Assembly (NCBI GenBank): GCA_031296915.1
Contig: JAVDPC010000002.1
Coordinates: 1-64,000, forward strand
Length of the DNA: 64,000 nt
Direction: 5' to 3'
DNA from: Cerasicoccus frondis
GTDB taxonomy: Bacteria; Verrucomicrobiota; Verrucomicrobiia; Opitutales; Cerasicoccaceae
How positions within the stretch are numbered: the first letter of the stretch is position 1; each line of letters starts with the position of its first letter. The notes beneath the pieces are model-generated. The model saw only the letters and a list, made by a program, of their open reading frames with translations, was not told where the DNA came from and ran no database searches. Positions 58,487 to 64,000 of this stretch are shown here, piece by piece. A program made the translations under genes and the position numbers.

Positions 58487-61400
58487 TTAAACGCCATACC
58501 CGCCCCCACCCGGAGTTTCAATGAACAACCACTCGCCAGCTAGCGCATCATAATCCACACTCGAGGGCAGAAATTCATAACTGCCGCCAAGGAGCATGCG
58601 CTTCTGCGATCCTGGCAAGCCGTCGCCACCACCGCATTGTCCCATCGGGCCACGCTCGCGATGCTGCGTTAACAATGACACCGACATGGGCTGTAAAAAC
58701 TCAACTTCGCGCACCAGTCCATCTCCACCACGCCAACGCCCATTGCCGCCCGAACGCTCACGCAAGGCAAAACGCCACAAGCGCAGGGGATAACGTCGCT
58801 CAAAAATTTCCGGATCCGTAATGGCCGTATTCGTCATGTGCGTATGCACGCCTGACGCCCCATGGAAACCGCTACCCGCGCCAGCGCCACCGCCGATCGT
58901 CTCGTAATAACTCAACGCATCATTGCCGAAGATAAAGTTATTCATCGTGCCCTGGCTATCGGCGACAATTCCCAACGCGCGCAGACAGCACTCCACGATG
59001 CGTTGGCTCGTCTCAACATTCCCGCCCACTACAGCAGGCGCTTGTGTCGTGTCTTCCGGAAATTCTGGATTTAAAAAGCAACGGGGCAATTTGATCTGCA
59101 CTGGCTCCAGCAATCCCTCATTCAGCGGAATGTCTTCGCTAACCAATAAACGTAGAACGTAGATCAACGCACTCGTGACGATGGCTGGCGTTGCATTCAA
59201 GTTTCCTGGATGCATTAGCGAAGTATAGGCAAAGTCCACCGTCAGGGCATCGTTTTGCCGTGTCATCAACACATGTATTTCGCTCCCATCATCCAAGGTA
59301 GACACTGCGGACTTTTCATCGTGAAAAGTTGCCAGCTTCGCCCGCAAAGCATCCGCAGAAAAATCCAACACGGCTTGCATATAGCGTGCAACTTCGGTGG
59401 CCCCATAAGTTTTTGCCAAGTCAAAGAGCAAGGATGCGCCGCGTCGATTCGCCGCCACCTGTGCATTTAAGTCGGCTAAATTATCCAACACCGCGCGCGA
59501 CGGATAAGGCGACTCGCGCAGCAATTGCTCCAGCGCATCCATCCGGCTCTCTCCAGCGCGAACCAAATACTGCGGCGCAATGACCACGCCTTCTTCCGCC
59601 AGCGATTGAGCGTTGGGCGGCATCGAGCCCGGGCGTATTCCACCGAGTTCAGCGTGATGCGTGCGATTTGCCACGTAACCAATCAGAGACTCCCCCGAAT
59701 AGACCGGCGTAATGACGGTGACATCGGGCAAATGTGAGCCGCCATAACCCGGATGATTCGTGACCACCACATCACCCGGCGCAAGATCCATCTGCTGCGC
59801 CACCGTCCGCACGCACAGACCCAATGCGCCCAGGTGCACCGGTATGTGAGGCGCATTGGCAATTAGTCGCCCTTGCGCATCCAACAATGCGCAGGAGAAA
59901 TCAAGACGCTCTTTAACATTGGTCGATACGGCGGTACGCTCAAGCTGCACGCCCATCTCTTCCACAATCTGACGAAAGCGATTGGTAAACAACTCTCGCA
60001 CGACCGCTTCATTCAACGCGTCATCGCGCTCAACATGCATGCGACGCGTCAAGCGCAGCGTGCCCTGCGAGCCCATCACCGCGCTCCATTGCTCATCGAT
60101 GTAGAGCGTGCACGTGTCATCATACACCACAGCCGGGCCATTCACCTGCACCCCCATGGGCAATTCTCCACGCGCCCAAACCGAAAGAACCACCTCGCCG
60201 ACCTGCGTCGTTTTCGGCGGCTTAAGCAACTGGGGGCTAGCCGCGAAAGACTCCTCAACGCCCACCTCTGGCTTCGTCGCGACCACAACTTCCAAGGCCA
60301 CCACTTCGATTATACGCCCCCTTGGAAAATAACCAAAGACCTGCTCGTATTCGCGTTGAAACGACGACGCCAAGTCATTGACGAAATTGATCGTCAACGT
60401 AGACTCCTGCCCAGCCAATCTCAGCACTACGCGGTTTTGTCGGATCATGATCTGCGTCGCATCCACTCCTTCGGCCGCTAATGCCTCGCGCAGTTCCTTC
60501 GCCATGCCCTTCAGCCAACCCTCCAGACGGCTGGCTACTTCATCCAAGGACGCCATGACCTGACGCTGGCCAATACGCTCAATGGCGGCTTGCTGAATGC
60601 CATAGGCGCTCAAGACGCCTGCACACGGCGGAAACAAAACCGTTTCCACACCCAACTCGTCGGCAATCGCACAAGCATGCAAACCGCCCGCACCACCAAA
60701 AGCCACGAGTGCATATTCACGCGGATCGTAGCCCTCACGCACAGAGATAGTCTCAATCGCCGAAGCCATGCGCTCATTGGCGATCCGCAAAAAGCCGACG
60801 AGCAATCCACCACGCGGGACGCCCGCCGCTCGAGCAATTTCATCTGCTGCCTTTGCCGCATGCTCGGGATATACCGGAATGCTAAATGCACCAGGCAACA
60901 CTCGCCCAAGGAGAAGATTTACATCGGTAATCGTCAACGGCCCGCCTGCCCCATAGCAAGCCGGCCCGGGATGCGCGCCCGCACTGTCGGGGCCGACAAA
61001 TAGCTTGCGCCCGTCCCAACCACATATCGAGCCACCGCCCGCCGCCACCGTTTCGATCTTCAGCGCAGGCGCCAGAATAGACGCATCGCCCACTCGGTGA
61101 CTGGAGCGGTAATCAAACACCCCTTCGCTACGCGAAACATCCGTGCTGGTGCCGCCCATGTCGAATGCAATCACCCGCGAAAAGCCAGCCTGTTTCCCGG
61201 CCGCCAATGCGCCCACCACACCGCCTGCCGGGCCGCTGAGCAGAGAGTCCTTAGCCCGAAAATTTTGTCGCGCCATCAGACCGCCAGCGCTCGTCATCAC
61301 ACGCAACTTGCCATGCCCCAATGCGCTGTCCACCTGGTTCAAATATGCGTTCATGATGGGGCTCAGGTAAGCGTCGGCCACCGTCGTTTGTGCACGCGGC

Positions 61401-62206
61401 AGCAGTTTGATAAACGGGGCAATCGCCGAAGACAGCACGACCACTTTAAACCCCGCATCCATCAGCACTCGTTCAAGCGCCTGCTCATGCACCGGATTAC
61501 AGTAGCTGTGCATGAGGGCCACCGCCGCCGCTTCACAACCTGCCGCACGCGCCTCGCTTACTTTGTCCCACAAAGTTTGGCCCAGTTGCAGCGGCTTAAC
61601 TTCGACGCCGTCGGCATCAAGCCGCCCCTCCACCTCAATCACCAAGTGCGCCAGCGGCGATGGCTTTTGAATATTGAGCGCAAACAAGTCCGGACGCCGC
61701 TGATCACCAATCAACAATAAATCCGCAAAGCCTTTAGTCACAAAAAACGCGGTCTTCGCGCCCTTGCGTTCCAACAGCGCATTGGTGCCGCGCGTCGTGC
61801 CGAGGCGTAAATCAATCGGCGGCAAAGGTTGGTCGCCCGGCGTGCGCGTCATGACCCTCGCGCCCAGAATCGGCGCCTCTTCTCCAGTAGTAAGCTCAAT
61901 TAAGCTCCCCGGAGGCAAAGGCCCGCGCACCTCGAGCAATAGCGCCTTGTCCCGCGCCCGATAATCGATCACGCGAAAACATTCACCGCCTGGAAAGGTC
62001 GCGTAGAAGCCGCAAAAAAAACGGTCTGGCAGGCTCCAGCTCGATTCCAGATGCACCCAACCTCCGCCAAACTTACCCGCAACAAACGCACGCAGACTGG
62101 CATTTGAGAGCACCTTGGCGCGATGCGGACGCCCCTGAGGGTCTACGCCAATCAGATCTGTAAAAGTGCCACCGGTGTCCGCAGCGATTTGCCAGGGCTC
62201 AGCCAT
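58487..62206 (-). CDS. Fused hydantoinase/5-oxoprolinase (HyuA-HyuB)
   Basis: 1,239 residues from ATG 62206. The HyuA half (1-~700) begins '[20 protein letters not shown]' and has '[20 protein letters not shown]', '[19 protein letters not shown]', '[12 protein letters not shown]' and '[17 protein letters not shown]'. The HyuB half (~740-1239) has '[33 protein letters not shown]', '[24 protein letters not shown]' and C-terminal 'ETPGGGGYG'. Fused forms are 5-oxoprolinases in eukaryotes and many bacteria, opening 5-oxoproline with ATP; hydantoin or acetone substrates are alternatives. It is first in an operon with the HDAC-family gene. A palindrome copy at 61561 encodes 'LWDKVSEA'. Confidence 0.9.
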   Translation of the reverse strand: MAEPWQIAADTGGTFTDLIGVDPQGRPHRAKVLSNASLRAFVAGKFGGGWVHLESSWSLPDRFFCGFYATFPGGECFRVIDYRARDKALLLEVRGPLPPGSLIELTTGEEAPILGARVMTRTPGDQPLPPIDLRLGTTRGTNALLERKGAKTAFFVTKGFADLLLIGDQRRPDLFALNIQKPSPLAHLVIEVEGRLDADGVEVKPLQLGQTLWDKVSEARAAGCEAAAVALMHSYCNPVHEQALERVLMDAGFKVVVLSSAIAPFIKLLPRAQTTVADAYLSPIMNAYLNQVDSALGHGKLRVMTSAGGLMARQNFRAKDSLLSGPAGGVVGALAAGKQAGFSRVIAFDMGGTSTDVSRSEGVFDYRSSHRVGDASILAPALKIETVAAGGGSICGWDGRKLFVGPDSAGAHPGPACYGAGGPLTITDVNLLLGRVLPGAFSIPVYPEHAAKAADEIARAAGVPRGGLLVGFLRIANERMASAIETISVREGYDPREYALVAFGGAGGLHACAIADELGVETVLFPPCAGVLSAYGIQQAAIERIGQRQVMASLDEVASRLEGWLKGMAKELREALAAEGVDATQIMIRQNRVVLRLAGQESTLTINFVNDLASSFQREYEQVFGYFPRGRIIEVVALEVVVATKPEVGVEESFAASPQLLKPPKTTQVGEVVLSVWARGELPMGVQVNGPAVVYDDTCTLYIDEQWSAVMGSQGTLRLTRRMHVERDDALNEAVVRELFTNRFRQIVEEMGVQLERTAVSTNVKERLDFSCALLDAQGRLIANAPHIPVHLGALGLCVRTVAQQMDLAPGDVVVTNHPGYGGSHLPDVTVITPVYSGESLIGYVANRTHHAELGGIRPGSMPPNAQSLAEEGVVIAPQYLVRAGESRMDALEQLLRESPYPSRAVLDNLADLNAQVAANRRGASLLFDLAKTYGATEVARYMQAVLDFSADALRAKLATFHDEKSAVSTLDDGSEIHVLMTRQNDALTVDFAYTSLMHPGNLNATPAIVTSALIYVLRLLVSEDIPLNEGLLEPVQIKLPRCFLNPEFPEDTTQAPAVVGGNVETSQRIVECCLRALGIVADSQGTMNNFIFGNDALSYYETIGGGAGAGSGFHGASGVHTHMTNTAITDPEIFERRYPLRLWRFALRERSGGNGRWRGGDGLVREVEFLQPMSVSLLTQHRERGPMGQCGGGDGLPGSQKRMLLGGSYEFLPSSVDYDALAGEWLFIETPGGGGYGV
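61561..61577. repeat. Interspersed palindrome ACTTTG-N5-CAAAGT, copy 9
   Basis: ACTTTG-TCCCA-CAAAGT with TTA flank, inside the hydantoinase gene. Confidence 0.8.
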
Positions 62207-62246
62207 TGGCGCTAATAAAAGCCAAGTGCACGAAACAAGTCTATGC

Positions 62247-62273
62247 AAAAGGCGCGGATTGCTCCGCGCCTTT
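62247..62273 (-). terminator. Rho-independent terminator after cysN
   Basis: AAAGGCGCGGA and TCCGCGCCTTT arms around a short TTGC loop, about 30 bp after the cysN stop on the minus strand; T-rich tail TTTTGC is short. Confidence 0.7.
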
Positions 62274-62302
62274 CGTAGAAAGAACGGTAGTAAAATTCTC
62301 CC

Positions 62303-63577
62303 TTACAGGATCATGCCCGCAGCGACGGTTTCGTTGCTGAACTCGTCGATGAGTACAAAGCTGCCGGTCTGACGGTTGCGCGAGTAGCTGTCGAAGAAGA
62401 GCGGCGATGAAGTGCGCAGCGAGATGCGGCCAATGTCATTCAGACCGAACTCGAGGTCGTCCTCGATCTTGTGCAGCGTGTTGATGTTCACCTTGTAGCG
62501 AACGTCCTTCACAATGGCTTTCACTTCCTTCGTCGTGTGGCGGAGGATCAGCTTTTCGCGGCCCTTGAGCTTTTTCTTCTCGGAGAACCAGCAGATCATC
62601 GCTTCGACATCCTGCTCAACCTTCGGCTGATTGTTCGGCTTGGCAATCATGTCGCCGCGCGAAATGTCGATCTCGTCTTCGAGCGTCATCGTAACCGACA
62701 GCGGGTTAAACGCTTCTTCGATTTCGCCTTCGAGCGTGTGGATAGCCTTAACCTTCGTCGTGAAACCACTCGGCAGCACCACGACATCGTCACCCGGCTT
62801 AAACACGCCACCAGCAACACGGCCCGCGTAGCCGCGGAAATCATGCCACTCGTTGGACATCGGACGGATGACCCACTGCACTGGGAAGCGTGCATCGATG
62901 TGGTTGGCGTCGGGACCAACGTAGACGTTTTCCAAGTGATACATCAGCGTCGGGCCTTGATACCAGTCCATGTTTTTGGACTTGTCCACGACGTTGTCGC
63001 CCTCAAGCGCACTGATCGGAATGAAGGTCACTTCGACGACGTTGTCCAAGCGCGATGCAAACTGCTTGAACTCCTTAATGATCTCTTCGTAGCGCTCCTG
63101 CTTCCAGTCAACGAGATCCATCTTGTTCACGCAGATCACGACGTGCTGAATGCGCAGCAAGCTCGCGATGAAGGCGTGGCGGCAAGTCTGCTCGATGACG
63201 CCCTTGCGCGCATCAATCAGGATGATGGCGAGGTTGGCCGTAGAGGCGCCCGTCACCATGTTGCGCGTGTATTGGATGTGCCCCGGCGTGTCCGCGATGA
63301 TGAACTTACGCTTCGGCGTGGCGAAGTAACGATAAGCCACGTCGATCGTGATGCCCTGCTCGCGCTCGGCACGGAGGCCGTCAGTCAGGAGGGCCAGGTT
63401 CACGTGCTCGTCGCCGCGCGCTTTGGAGCTGGTTTCGACCGCTTCGAGTTGGTCTTCGAAGATATTTTTGGAATCGTATAATAGACGACCGATCAAAGTA
63501 CTTTTACCGTCGTCAACGCTGCCAGCAGTAGTGAACCGCAACAGGTCCATGTCCAGGTATCCGCGTTCTTCACTCAT
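62303..63577 (-). CDS. cysN: Sulfate adenylyltransferase subunit 1 (GTPase)
   Basis: 424 residues. The EF-Tu-like GTPase domain has P-loop '[21 protein letters not shown]', '[15 protein letters not shown]', '[19 protein letters not shown]', 'VNKMDLVDW' and two barrel domains (about 235-420). It lacks the APS-kinase (CysC) fusion seen in NodQ-type proteins. Together with CysD it makes APS from sulfate and ATP, the first step of sulfate assimilation. It follows cysD by 53 bp. No regulatory site is evident. Confidence 0.95.
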   Translation of the reverse strand: MSEERGYLDMDLLRFTTAGSVDDGKSTLIGRLLYDSKNIFEDQLEAVETSSKARGDEHVNLALLTDGLRAEREQGITIDVAYRYFATPKRKFIIADTPGHIQYTRNMVTGASTANLAIILIDARKGVIEQTCRHAFIASLLRIQHVVICVNKMDLVDWKQERYEEIIKEFKQFASRLDNVVEVTFIPISALEGDNVVDKSKNMDWYQGPTLMYHLENVYVGPDANHIDARFPVQWVIRPMSNEWHDFRGYAGRVAGGVFKPGDDVVVLPSGFTTKVKAIHTLEGEIEEAFNPLSVTMTLEDEIDISRGDMIAKPNNQPKVEQDVEAMICWFSEKKKLKGREKLILRHTTKEVKAIVKDVRYKVNINTLHKIEDDLEFGLNDIGRISLRTSSPLFFDSYSRNRQTGSFVLIDEFSNETVAAGMIL

Positions 63578-63630
63578 GAGATATAATCTTTAAAAATTGA
63601 AAATTGTAAATTCGTGTCGTTCGGAGCGGC

Positions 63631-64000
63631 TTAGAAGTAACCCTGCTTTTTGCGGTCTTCCATCGCGGTTTCGGAGCGCTTGTCGTCGGAACGGGTGCCA
63701 CGCTCGGTCTGGCGGGCGGCGGCTACTTCTTCGATGATGTCATCGATGGTCGCGGCGTTGGAGAGCACGGCGCCCGTGCAGGTCGCGTCACCAATCGTGC
63801 GGAAGCGAACAACTTCCTTACGCGCGGTGGCTTCTTCTTCCGGCAACATCGTGATGAAGTCCGTTTGCGAGAGGATCACGCCGTCGCGGGTAAACACGTC
63901 ACGCTCGGAAGCAAAGTAAAGGCTCGGCAGCGGAATGTTCTCGGCCTTGATGTATTGCCACACATCCATCTCCGTCCAGTTGGAGAGCGGGAACACGCGG
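63631..64000 (-). CDS. cysD: Sulfate adenylyltransferase subunit 2, partial (3' end)
   Basis: Only the C-terminal 120 or so residues are in the window; the gene runs off the right edge. Visible: 'RVFPLSNWTEMDVWQYIKAENIPLPSLYFASERDVF' (the CysD/PAPS-reductase fold C-terminal part) and the conserved end 'ERGTRSDDKRSETAMEDRKKQGYF'. It is the catalytic partner of CysN and is transcribed before it. Confidence 0.93.
   Translation of the reverse strand, partial: RVFPLSNWTEMDVWQYIKAENIPLPSLYFASERDVFTRDGVILSQTDFITMLPEEEATARKEVVRFRTIGDATCTGAVLSNAATIDDIIEEVAAARQTERGTRSDDKRSETAMEDRKKQGYF

Noticed and set aside
62471..63481. 336-residue open frame opposite cysN
   Set aside because: Antisense shadow of a highly conserved gene in GC-rich codons; sequence is His/Val/Asp-biased with no motif.

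Overview
The window looks like a chromosomal segment of a marine or saprophytic member of the Verrucomicrobiota, most likely class Opitutae (Coraliomargarita/Puniceicoccales-like). This is inferred from three PEP-CTERM proteins, pseudopilin-like secreted proteins inside polysaccharide loci (one resembling the 'Verru_Chthon cassette' type), many secreted carbohydrate-active enzymes under LacI-type regulators, and a Cys-type sulfatase. No rRNA or other taxonomic marker is present, so the assignment is an inference.

Layout: (1) 0.5-6.4 kb, an ABC transport operon with a triple substrate-binding protein, a STAS fusion protein, a permease and an ATPase; (2) 6.4-11.1 kb, a DUF1566/Ig surface protein and an OmpR-type two-component system; (3) 11.1-12.3 kb, a gene-free island of short repeats; (4) 12.3-27.5 kb, a uronate-polysaccharide (probably alginate) locus with PL6 lyase, heparinase II/III-type lyase, DUF2264 protein, SASA esterase, ManA-like isomerase, TIM-barrel isomerase, sodium symporter, 2-hydroxyacid dehydrogenase, pseudopilin, PEP-CTERM protein and a LacI regulator; (5) 27.5-35.3 kb, an ECF sigma factor with a CMD-family protein, an outer-membrane barrel, a PEP-CTERM protein and a giant repeat protein; (6) 35.8-51.6 kb, a xylan locus with GH10, CE7-type acetyl esterase, large pseudopilin-like protein, LacI regulator, PEP-CTERM protein, GH8 and sulfatase; (7) 51.8-64 kb, tRNA-His, a ParA-CHAD-CYTH operon, an aspartate aminotransferase, a Lys/Ala-rich histone-H1-like protein, an HDAC-family protein with a fused hydantoinase/oxoprolinase, and cysN with the 3' part of cysD.

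The most informative non-genic signals are these. A 14-bp palindrome, TTGGAACTGTCCAA, occurs six times and lies upstream of every transcription unit of the xylan locus, including its LacI gene. A second, AT-rich palindrome (TTTAATA-NT-TATTAAA type) sits in both divergent promoter regions of the alginate-like locus and on the start of its LacI gene. A short interspersed palindrome, ACTTTG-Y-NNN-R-CAAAG(T/C), has nine perfect copies and two degenerate ones, mostly inside protein-coding genes. A MITE-like element with 28-bp inverted ends and apparent TA target duplication is inserted exactly at the TAG stop codon of two different genes. The CYTH-CHAD-ParA operon with a nearby H1-like protein suggests a polyphosphate-granule/nucleoid module. 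All calls come from reading the sequence; no database search or structure prediction was run.
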